DNA from: Candidatus Poseidoniaceae archaeon
GTDB taxonomy: Archaea > Thermoplasmatota > Poseidoniia > Poseidoniales > Poseidoniaceae
NCBI GenBank assembly: GCA_030741455.1
Contig: JASLVI010000008.1
Span: forward strand, 1 to 22,629
Direction of reading: 5' to 3'
Length of the DNA stretch: 22,629 nucleotides
Shown one piece after another: positions 8,636 to 15,671 of the stretch. Each line of letters begins with the position of its first letter. Position 1 is the stretch's first letter. Below the pieces are notes generated by a model that made no database searches, was not told the origin of the DNA, and saw only the letters and a program-made list of their open reading frames with translations. A program made the translations under genes and the position numbers.

Positions 8636-9619
8636 ATGCCACGAGTACTTCTCACCGGCTTTGGCCCGTTTGGAAGTCATGACGTCAATCCAACGGAGGC
8701 ATTGGTTGAATCATTTCCATCCCTTCTTCCGATCAAGAATCCGTTTGGAAACGGTTCGAGTGAGGTTTCAATCGAAAAACGTATTTTATCCGTTGACCAA
8801 CAAGGTTCGATATGGACTGCAAATGAATTGGAAATGCGTGAATGGGATGCAATCCTTCACATGGGATTGTGTGGAGAATGCACGCATCCACGCATTGAAC
8901 TACTTGCTGAGGATATGCTCGATATGCGAATTCCAGACAACTCAGGGCGACAGGTGTCTGATGTCGTACTCAACGGAATGGGGGCTCTTGCAACGCCTCT
9001 TCCAATTAAGAAATGGGTGGTCCATGATTGGGATCTTGATGTTGAATTGTCGAAGGATGCTGGGCGATTCATTTGCAATGAAACATACTTCCGAACCCTG
9101 GAAGCCCTTGACAAACATAAATTTGCAATACCTTGTCTCTTTCTTCACCTTCCAATGACTGAGTATTTTTCCAATCAAAATGCAACCAATCTGATTCGCA
9201 AAATTCTTGCTCATATGTTGTACAAACCGTCAATAAAAGTTGCAGCTGGTATCTTTACTTCGGAAAAAGGATTCCTAGCCATGAGACGGGGTGATGAAGA
9301 ACCGAAACCTGGAAAGTGGGAATTTCCGGGTGGTACGATTGAACATGATGAGACGCCTGAGCAAGCGCTTCTTCGAGAACTTGAAGAAGAGTTGGGGATT
9401 GAGGCTGAAATCGTCAAAAAAGCAGGTGTTTGGCGTCATAACTATCCGTTCTTACACGTAGAAATTCATGGGTTCATCGTAGAATCAAGCAACATCGAAG
9501 CAATTCAACTTCAAGTGCATAGTGAGATGAAATGGATTTCATCTGTTGAAGATTTGACACTTGATTGGCTTGAGGCGGACATCCCAATTGTCAAAGATCT
9601 TCTCAATGAGATTCAATGA
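8636..9619 (+). CDS. Pyroglutamyl-peptidase I (C15)-Nudix hydrolase fusion
   Basis: The ATG at 8636 gives 327 aa; the frame continues upstream but would overlap the divergent gene. Residues 1-~200 match pyrrolidone carboxyl peptidase, which removes N-terminal pyroglutamate: LLTGFGPFG...NPTEAL, RIPDN, DAGRFICN with nucleophile Cys147, FLHLP with His171, and candidate acid Glu88. The Cys-His spacing of 24 equals that known for bacterial Pcp (C144/H168). Residues ~201-327 are a MutT/NudG-like Nudix domain (KWEFPGG) with a complete Gx5Ex7REUxEExGU box at 233-255. There is no stop or frameshift between the halves. An in-frame ATG near 9214 could also allow separate Nudix translation. Its 3' end overlaps the convergent UPF0201 gene by 7 bp. 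The linked physiological role is unknown. Confidence 0.88.
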   Translation: MPRVLLTGFGPFGSHDVNPTEALVESFPSLLPIKNPFGNGSSEVSIEKRILSVDQQGSIWTANELEMREWDAILHMGLCGECTHPRIELLAEDMLDMRIPDNSGRQVSDVVLNGMGALATPLPIKKWVVHDWDLDVELSKDAGRFICNETYFRTLEALDKHKFAIPCLFLHLPMTEYFSNQNATNLIRKILAHMLYKPSIKVAAGIFTSEKGFLAMRRGDEEPKPGKWEFPGGTIEHDETPEQALLRELEEELGIEAEIVKKAGVWRHNYPFLHVEIHGFIVESSNIEAIQLQVHSEMKWISSVEDLTLDWLEADIPIVKDLLNEIQ

Positions 9620-10125
9620 TGCCAAGTGGATGCTTCACCAGTTTGATCCATTGCTGCATCATCATGGAGTTGTCTCGGAACATTTTGACGCCCATTATGC
9701 CATGTGCATGCTTCAATCCAATCGGATAACCCCATGCCTTCGAGACGAATTTCAAAATTACCACCAAGTGGTTCATCTTCATAGGTGAAGGCAATTTTTC
9801 CTGCAAAGGCTGCTAAACGGGAAACATTGAATTTGGTTTGATTTCCTTCAAGATGAATGCCCATCGCGTCCATGGCTGTGTCGAGAATCGCTTGTTTTCG
9901 CAATTGCTCGAGAAATATGTCAAAGGACAAATGGCTACATTCGATCTCGTCATACTGCTGACTTGGAAAGGATTGATTTGAAAATTCCTTGACACTTGCA
10001 TCTGGAAAGAGAGTATGAATCGCTGCGGCAATGTTTACTGCGTCATCGCCAGGACGTAGTTCGGTCTTCAATGAAACCTCAATACCCTCATCTCGCCCAT
10101 TGTACGATAATGGTTTCAGGTCCAT
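9613..10125 (-). CDS. UPF0201 family RNA-binding-like protein
   Basis: This 170-aa protein matches the archaeal UPF0201 (PF01877) pattern. The N-terminal half reads SLKTELRPGDDAVNIAAAIHTLFPDA. The family signature follows: LRKQAILDTAMDAM, then FNVSRLAAFAGKIAF and a PLGG-EIRL segment (~residues 85-135). The family is archaeal and has a two-domain fold with similarity to ribosomal-protein/RNA-binding folds; its exact biochemical role is not established. The start ATG (10123-10125) is divergent from the glycosyltransferase gene. The C-terminal ~30 residues (HNGRQNVPRQLHDDA...) run past the usual family end and overlap the convergent gene. Confidence 0.8.
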   Translation of the reverse strand: MDLKPLSYNGRDEGIEVSLKTELRPGDDAVNIAAAIHTLFPDASVKEFSNQSFPSQQYDEIECSHLSFDIFLEQLRKQAILDTAMDAMGIHLEGNQTKFNVSRLAAFAGKIAFTYEDEPLGGNFEIRLEGMGLSDWIEACTWHNGRQNVPRQLHDDAAMDQTGEASTWHH

Positions 10126-10174
10126 GGTGAAAGGAACCAGAAACCGCTTTTCAACCTACGTATTGATGTGAAGT
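10126..10174. promoter_or_regulatory. Divergent intergenic region between UPF0201 and the GT2 glycosyltransferase
   Basis: These 49 bp separate start codons at 10125 (minus) and 10175 (plus), so both promoters must lie here or inside the opposite gene's 5' end. CGCTTTTCAACC, about 25-30 nt before 10175, is AT-biased but is not a convincing TATA box. Confidence 0.25.
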
Positions 10175-11227
10175 ATGAAAACAGGTTTCGCACAGAGTAA
10201 CATCATGGGCCCGTCTGAACCTTGGTTGGCAACGGTTCTCCCTGTCTTGAACGAGGAGGCTCACATTGAGGCATGTGTTAACTCACTTCTGCACCAATCA
10301 CTACCTGCCAATGAACATATCATTATCGTCATGGATGGTGGCTCAACCGATGCGACCAAGGACATTGTTCAGTCGATGGTACGCGATCTGAATCAAGACA
10401 AACATCCAACACTTCTTTGCTACGATAACCCTGGTCGATTTGTCCCCCATGCACGGAATCTAGCATTGCAAAATCTGCCTGATAGCATTACACATATTCT
10501 GGAATTTAATGGTCACATTGAGGCTGATGAGGAACATCTCATGAAATTGAAGACAATATGGACTCGCCTTGAAATAAACCATCCAAATATCGCAGGATTA
10601 GGTTGCCGCGTTGTTGGCTACAACACAAACGACAACCTTGTAGAATCAATCATTGATTCAACGTTGGAAAATCCACTCGGGGGTAGTTCAGGGCAATTTG
10701 CAGTCTTTGATAGTGAAGGGGAAACAAACGTACCTGCATTCACGTTCCATCTTCGTTCTGCTTTGGAAGCGGTTGGAGGTTGGGACGAGTCGTTTCTGAC
10801 CAGTCAGGACAGTGATTTAAGCATGCGATTAATCAAAGCGGGATACACATTATTCCGCACTCCAGAAGTCGAGGTGAAAATGAGAAGAAGGACCTCGTTC
10901 AAATCATGGTTTTTGATGAGTCATCGGTATGGATTTTGGCGCACGAAAGTACTGTTGAAGCACCCGAAGCGAATTGTTCTTCGAGAATTTCTACCACTGT
11001 TTGGCTTACTTGGTACAATCCTTCTTTTCATTGAACATCCAACCTATGCGATTGTTCCGATTGCGTTGTATGCTGCAGTTCTCATACTGTCGGGTTTATC
11101 CAATTGGCGAAATGGAGTGCGTCACTTGATTGGAGTTCCTTTTGCTCTTCTCCTCCTCCATATCGGTTTTACAATTGGCCTAGTTGATGGATTGTTCCGT
11201 AAAGGCGGTGCTTCTCAAGATCGTTGA
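10175..11227 (+). CDS. Family 2 glycosyltransferase with C-terminal membrane segments
   Basis: The protein is 350 aa; ATG 10205 (MGPSEPW) is an alternative start. The GT-A fold begins near residue 17 (ATVLPVLNEEAHIEACVNSLLHQ), with DGGSTDAT (~54-61) for nucleotide-sugar binding, NPGRFVPHARNLAL, and QDSDLSMRL as the ED-like catalytic region. Where many GT2 enzymes have a DxD, this one reads EFNGHIEAD, close to the DGH variant of ExoA-type enzymes. Two or three hydrophobic helices near residues ~270-340 anchor it to the cytosolic membrane face. GT2 enzymes of this type build surface polysaccharides or N-glycans from activated sugars; the acceptor here is unknown. It may act on the heavily secreted glycoproteins encoded nearby, but this is inference. 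Confidence 0.85.
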   Translation: MKTGFAQSNIMGPSEPWLATVLPVLNEEAHIEACVNSLLHQSLPANEHIIIVMDGGSTDATKDIVQSMVRDLNQDKHPTLLCYDNPGRFVPHARNLALQNLPDSITHILEFNGHIEADEEHLMKLKTIWTRLEINHPNIAGLGCRVVGYNTNDNLVESIIDSTLENPLGGSSGQFAVFDSEGETNVPAFTFHLRSALEAVGGWDESFLTSQDSDLSMRLIKAGYTLFRTPEVEVKMRRRTSFKSWFLMSHRYGFWRTKVLLKHPKRIVLREFLPLFGLLGTILLFIEHPTYAIVPIALYAAVLILSGLSNWRNGVRHLIGVPFALLLLHIGFTIGLVDGLFRKGGASQDR

Positions 11228-11276
11228 TGAAACAATACATGCGAATGCATAAGAAGCAAACCACCGAGTGCAATGT

Positions 11277-12188
11277 ATGGCAACACGTCAGTCCTCTTCT
11301 CTCGGGCTCTTTGCCTTGCCTTTACTGGTCATGGGCTGTTTGCACATTGTTGTCACGCCTCTTGGAGATTTGCTCAGTATTTCATGGCTCTATGCCACGA
11401 TTTGGTACGGATTGGCAGTACTAATCGGGTACATCTTGCTCAAACGGACTCGAAGAACCAAAGACCACGAGTTCCGTCGTTCTGAAATTATGAAGAAAAT
11501 GAAGCATGTCTATGATGCTGAAGCAAAAGGCGTGTGGGAACAGGACACGCCAATCCAAGGGGATACACAACTGAGCAAAGAAAATTTGAATTCCAATATA
11601 GGCTCATTTGGTCGAGAAACTCCAGAGTTGGAACTTGACCGAGATGTAAAATCAGATGTGCAGATGCTCTCTGAACAGGGTTTTGTTCAGAAGGCGACGC
11701 GCCGGATGAGTGGCGATGGGCCGGAGATGGGTGAATCCCTTGATTCGACTGTTGGTTCAGTCCGTAAGAAAAGTTGGATGGATGGAATCATTGATGGAAT
11801 CTTCAATTTGTTTGGTAAGGACAAGGAAGCAGAACGTGAAGAACTACGACTGCGTCGTTTGCGAGCCAATGCCGAACAAATGCCAGTCATTGCTCAACGA
11901 CCCGTGGCCCCAATTAAGCAATCAATCACACAGGAATCAACTTCGAACGATAATTTGACCATGACTTCAATGAGCGATGATGGCGGTATTGTTTCATCCA
12001 CAGTACAAGAGGCGCCTGCTGTGCAAGTTCAAAGAAAAGAATCGATTGAAGATTTAGCTATGCTGAGTCGTGGTACTGCTCCTGCCAGCCAACCAATCGG
12101 AATCGGGGGTGGCTGTCCCTCATGCGGAGCCAGAAATCCCCCTTCGGAACGTTATTGCCAATCGTGTGGTTCAACACTATCTGGCTGA
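11277..12188 (+). CDS. Membrane protein with C-terminal zinc ribbon
   Basis: The ATG at 11277 gives 303 aa; a GTG at 11268 would add three residues. Residues ~8-58 hold two membrane helices (LGLFALPLLVMGCLHIVV and WLYATIWYGLAVLIGYILL), then a basic stop (KRTRRTK). A long charged, probably disordered cytosolic middle follows, with one amphipathic hydrophobic patch (MDGIIDGIFNLFG). The end is a double-CxxC zinc ribbon (CPSCGARNPPSERYCQSCG). There is no signal peptidase site. The architecture suggests a membrane-tethered scaffold or regulator rather than an enzyme. It lies between the glycosyltransferase and dnaJ on the same strand. I recognise no named family beyond the ribbon. Confidence 0.75.
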   Translation: MATRQSSSLGLFALPLLVMGCLHIVVTPLGDLLSISWLYATIWYGLAVLIGYILLKRTRRTKDHEFRRSEIMKKMKHVYDAEAKGVWEQDTPIQGDTQLSKENLNSNIGSFGRETPELELDRDVKSDVQMLSEQGFVQKATRRMSGDGPEMGESLDSTVGSVRKKSWMDGIIDGIFNLFGKDKEAEREELRLRRLRANAEQMPVIAQRPVAPIKQSITQESTSNDNLTMTSMSDDGGIVSSTVQEAPAVQVQRKESIEDLAMLSRGTAPASQPIGIGGGCPSCGARNPPSERYCQSCGSTLSG

Positions 12189-12242
12189 ATTCAACGTGAG
12201 GTTTTAGTGGAGCGCCTGTTGGCGTGAGGTAGGTGTGGAAGG

Positions 12243-13370
12243 TTGGCTGACAAACGAGACTATTACGAAGTTCTCGATGTTGACCGTTCTGCAACAGAAA
12301 AGGACCTGAAGAATGCATTCAGGAGACTTGCAAGAAAATACCATCCTGATCGTAGCGACGAACCTGATGCTGAAGAGAAATTCAAGGAAATTCAGGAAGC
12401 GTATGCGGTTCTCTCTGATGCTGATAAGCGTGCACAATACGATCGATTCGGGCACAATGGTCCTGCAGGGAATCCGTTTGGTGGATTTTCAGGTGGAGGA
12501 TTTAATATCAATCTCGAGGATCTTCTTGGTGGTGATTTCTTTTCAGGATTTTTTGGTGGCGGTCGTGGGCGATCACGCGAGCGTCGAGGATCCGATATTC
12601 TCGTTCGTCACAGTATTGACATGGCGACAGTAATTACAGGGAGTGAGGAATCCATTGAACTCGACCTACCTGTTGAATGCGATACCTGTGGAGGCACCGG
12701 TGCTAAAGATGGAAACACCACGAAGTGTGTGAACTGCCAAGGACAAGGCCGCGTTCGTGTTCGGCAACAGATTGGCCCATTTGTCAATGAGGTTGTTCAG
12801 GATTGTCGCGACTGTGGAGGTGCTGGCTCTACCATCGAATCACCATGTGATGATTGCAATGGGCGAGGTCATCGAATTGAAACCAAGAACATTCGATTCA
12901 ATGTCCCTCCTGGTGCGGAGCATGGGACTCGATTGAGGCTTCGTGGTCAAGGGCAACCAGCTGAACGAGGCCAAGGTTCTGCCGGAGATCTTCTTGTTGA
13001 GATTGAAGTTCTCACTCATCCATGGTTTGAACGCAATGGTTCAGATTTGATCATGTCTCTCCCGCTCGGCTATCCTGACTTGGTTCTAGGGACAAAAGTA
13101 ACCATTGATCACATTGATGGGAAACCATTGGACATTGTCGTTCCCGCTCGTTCCTCTGCAGGCCATACGCTCGAAATCAGGAAACGTGGTCTTCCACATA
13201 TGCGACGTAGTGGTCGAGGTGACGTGGTTGTTTTGCTGAAACTGCATGTTCCAGATAAGCTCTCAAAGGCCGATAAAAAGCAACTTGAATCCATGAAATC
13301 GAGCCTTAATCCAACCGATCAAGAGCAAAGAATTCTCGATGATGCAGCAGAACGAAGGGCGAACGACTAA
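12243..13370 (+). CDS. dnaJ: Chaperone protein DnaJ (type I Hsp40)
   Basis: The 375-aa protein has the full type I layout: J domain (~5-69) with HPD at 34-36, a Gly/Phe-rich linker (~72-105), and four CxxCxGxG zinc-finger motifs between ~146 and 209 (CDTCGGTG, CVNCQGQG, CRDCGGAG, CDDCNGRG). The C-terminal substrate-binding domains include VPPGAEHGTRLRLRGQG and GDLLVEI. It delivers unfolded proteins to DnaK and stimulates its ATPase. The start must be TTG at 12243: an in-frame TGA lies at 12225-12227 and no ATG or GTG falls between it and the J domain. A purine-rich GAGGTAGGTGTGGAAGG precedes it. Neither dnaK nor grpE is in the window. Archaeal DnaJ is generally considered of bacterial origin. 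Confidence 0.97.
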   Translation: MADKRDYYEVLDVDRSATEKDLKNAFRRLARKYHPDRSDEPDAEEKFKEIQEAYAVLSDADKRAQYDRFGHNGPAGNPFGGFSGGGFNINLEDLLGGDFFSGFFGGGRGRSRERRGSDILVRHSIDMATVITGSEESIELDLPVECDTCGGTGAKDGNTTKCVNCQGQGRVRVRQQIGPFVNEVVQDCRDCGGAGSTIESPCDDCNGRGHRIETKNIRFNVPPGAEHGTRLRLRGQGQPAERGQGSAGDLLVEIEVLTHPWFERNGSDLIMSLPLGYPDLVLGTKVTIDHIDGKPLDIVVPARSSAGHTLEIRKRGLPHMRRSGRGDVVVLLKLHVPDKLSKADKKQLESMKSSLNPTDQEQRILDDAAERRAND

Positions 13371-15587
13371 TCACTCTTCTTCAGGAAATCGACTCACTGT
13401 GGACGGGATTCTCATCGCTCTTGGAACGCCTTCAACTTGACCATTAAGTTCCACATCGACCTGTGTTGCATCTCCTAGCAGGTCGACGGTCAAAAATACG
13501 GTTGTGTTCTTTGTGATCGCATCGATGAAGACTTCTTCACCCTGATGTAACAAACGAGGTTCAACAGCATCAACTTTCAATGCCTGTCCATATGGTGCAT
13601 CAAATCGGAAAGCAGCAACTTCCCAAGTATCATGTGCAGTGTTTAATCCAATCAATATTGGCCAATTACCGAGCGATTTAGCGAGACGTGGATCAAGATT
13701 CCAAACGGCGAGTGATGTTCCATCTGTTGTGTATGCATGTTCAGGTTCGCCCCATGACGCAATCGCTGATTGCCATGGCAATGTGGCAACAGCTTGGAGG
13801 GAACGGACAAGCGATTTTCGAGTCTGTTCAGGTGATTCCTTGCCTTCATCAAGGAGGTTGGTCAAAATCTTCAATCGCTGTTTTATCGCCCCTAATCGCT
13901 CACCTTCTCGCTTTGTTTTACGCATGGTGTACACGAGGAATATAGCTGGTACAATCATTCCAATTCCGAGAATCCATCGTACTGCTGAACCCCAAAATTT
14001 AGCCTCATCAGAAGGAGCAAACCAAGGTTCTTCTCCAATCTCGGTCGTCACTTTCGTTATTGTAATCTCATATTGAAGGACAGACAGATCATTGCTCCAG
14101 GATTGATTGTTGAGAATACTCTCATTCGCATGATGCAATTCGAGTATATGCAAACCTGGTCCGACCGTCATGTAGATGTCCATGTCACCATGAATATCTG
14201 GGCTCAATGGGCGTTCTTGCAGGACTTCCATGGTTTCCTGATCAAGCTCCTGAACAGTTGCTCTGAGGTCATCACTCATCCCACGAATGAAAAAGTGCAA
14301 GCGATGTTCTGAATCGACCCAGCCATCAACGGAGATCATGTAAATATCGTTTACATCCATCGTTGGAAGGGTAAGTTCTCCTCGGAATGACTCCGTGTTC
14401 TCGGAATACAATACTGGCCAATTGGTTGGTGCAAGATTGCTTGGATAGTAAGCAGGTGCATCGATTGAAGTATTTCCATCAGCAAAGGATTCGATGGTGA
14501 TATCAACCCAATGAACGCTACTTTCAATGGTTAACATCGCTAACGTTGTGTTAGGATATGCATAGATGCGCTCGACTCTGTTTTTCTTAACGTCAATTTC
14601 TGGCATGAATATCCAATCATTGTCAATACGTACAGCAAGTTGTGCTGTTATGTCTTCGATGACGGGAGCAATCGTGACGATGCCAGCTGGGCCAAGCGAG
14701 AAAACACTCTTTGATGTTCCATGTCCAATTTGTTCAAATTGCGACGAATTATCTTCAATAGTCATGGTCAATTGAGCATCATGAATTGTTCTTTGAAGCG
14801 CATATGCTGCGTAAGGTGCTGAAGTTGATACTTTGACAATGATTCGTCCATCTTCCTCGATTTGAAGATACAATGTATCCTCAATGGTGCTTGGGTTGGT
14901 TCCTAGAATAGATTCAATGTGATCATTGAGGAGTAATTCACTGGTTTCGGTTTGGTGGTAGAAATCAAATCGAACTGAATCGGATGCATGATGCAGGGTC
15001 AATTCAACCGTTTCATTCGCCTTAACATCAAATCCATAATACTCGTCTGAATTGGTTTCGACACCACCCGAATCAAAGCCAATCGTTGAATAATCTCCTA
15101 GTGTAATCGACTTAAGATTGCCACGATGCATATCGAGACAAGTTGAGGCTAATGTGCATCGTTTCGAATCGGCTAATGCAAATTCACTTGGAGGACTCGG
15201 GCGTTGGTTAGGATTCAAATCATCCTCAACAATAAGGAACGACGTGGAAACGGTTTCATCGATGGTCGATAGTATGGTGATTTCAACACTTTCTGTGTCA
15301 GTTGCTCGGTGTGTGACGGTGGTCGAAGATGTAAGGCTCGTCTCGCCAGCATCGAGTTGAACTTCACATGAACTACAACCTACGTTGACAGAAACGACCA
15401 TTCCATTCTCAACTTGAAGCGTTTGTTGGAACGTTTCTCCAGCTGCTAATGTAATCATTTGAAGTCGCCCATCGATGGTAAATTCATTCGAAGGGTCTTC
15501 TGCACCGATGACAGGTGCGCCCGAGAGAAAAAGAGCCAGCATGACGAGAACGGCCACCCATCTAGGCCGAAGTGATGCACCCTCCAT
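13371..15587 (-). CDS. Secreted single-pass membrane protein with cytosolic domain, unknown function
   Basis: This 738-aa protein starts with a signal peptide (WVAVLVMLALFLSGAPVIGA, cleavage near residue 29). The ectodomain (~30-530) is beta-rich, with many Ser/Thr/Asn and several Asn-X-Ser/Thr sites. It has two cysteine pairs early on (CSSC, and C-T-L-A-S-T-C) that could form disulfides. Modules around 150-270 and 280-380 resemble pre-peptidase-type beta sandwiches (DEYYGFDVKANETVELTLHH). One membrane helix lies at ~531-553, followed by a basic stretch (RKTKREGERLGAIKQRL) and a folded cytosolic domain of about 185 aa, which is larger than a simple anchor needs. Its stop abuts the dnaJ stop with no gap. 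It may be a surface sensor or scaffold, but I do not recognise the family. Confidence 0.8.
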   Translation of the reverse strand: MEGASLRPRWVAVLVMLALFLSGAPVIGAEDPSNEFTIDGRLQMITLAAGETFQQTLQVENGMVVSVNVGCSSCEVQLDAGETSLTSSTTVTHRATDTESVEITILSTIDETVSTSFLIVEDDLNPNQRPSPPSEFALADSKRCTLASTCLDMHRGNLKSITLGDYSTIGFDSGGVETNSDEYYGFDVKANETVELTLHHASDSVRFDFYHQTETSELLLNDHIESILGTNPSTIEDTLYLQIEEDGRIIVKVSTSAPYAAYALQRTIHDAQLTMTIEDNSSQFEQIGHGTSKSVFSLGPAGIVTIAPVIEDITAQLAVRIDNDWIFMPEIDVKKNRVERIYAYPNTTLAMLTIESSVHWVDITIESFADGNTSIDAPAYYPSNLAPTNWPVLYSENTESFRGELTLPTMDVNDIYMISVDGWVDSEHRLHFFIRGMSDDLRATVQELDQETMEVLQERPLSPDIHGDMDIYMTVGPGLHILELHHANESILNNQSWSNDLSVLQYEITITKVTTEIGEEPWFAPSDEAKFWGSAVRWILGIGMIVPAIFLVYTMRKTKREGERLGAIKQRLKILTNLLDEGKESPEQTRKSLVRSLQAVATLPWQSAIASWGEPEHAYTTDGTSLAVWNLDPRLAKSLGNWPILIGLNTAHDTWEVAAFRFDAPYGQALKVDAVEPRLLHQGEEVFIDAITKNTTVFLTVDLLGDATQVDVELNGQVEGVPRAMRIPSTVSRFPEEE

Positions 15588-15671
15588 GCTTCACGGTCGA
15601 AGGCCAAGTCTTTCAACACTTTCTTTGTGATTCGTGGCATCTTTGAAAAACAGACCGCCTCAGCATTAGTC
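15588..15671. promoter_or_regulatory. Divergent intergenic region between the membrane protein and arcS
   Basis: These 84 bp separate starts at 15587 (minus) and 15672 (plus). GTG at 15627 could extend ArcS by 15 residues, but the sequence before the ATG does not look like the start of a TGT fold. No clear TATA box is seen on either strand. Confidence 0.25.
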
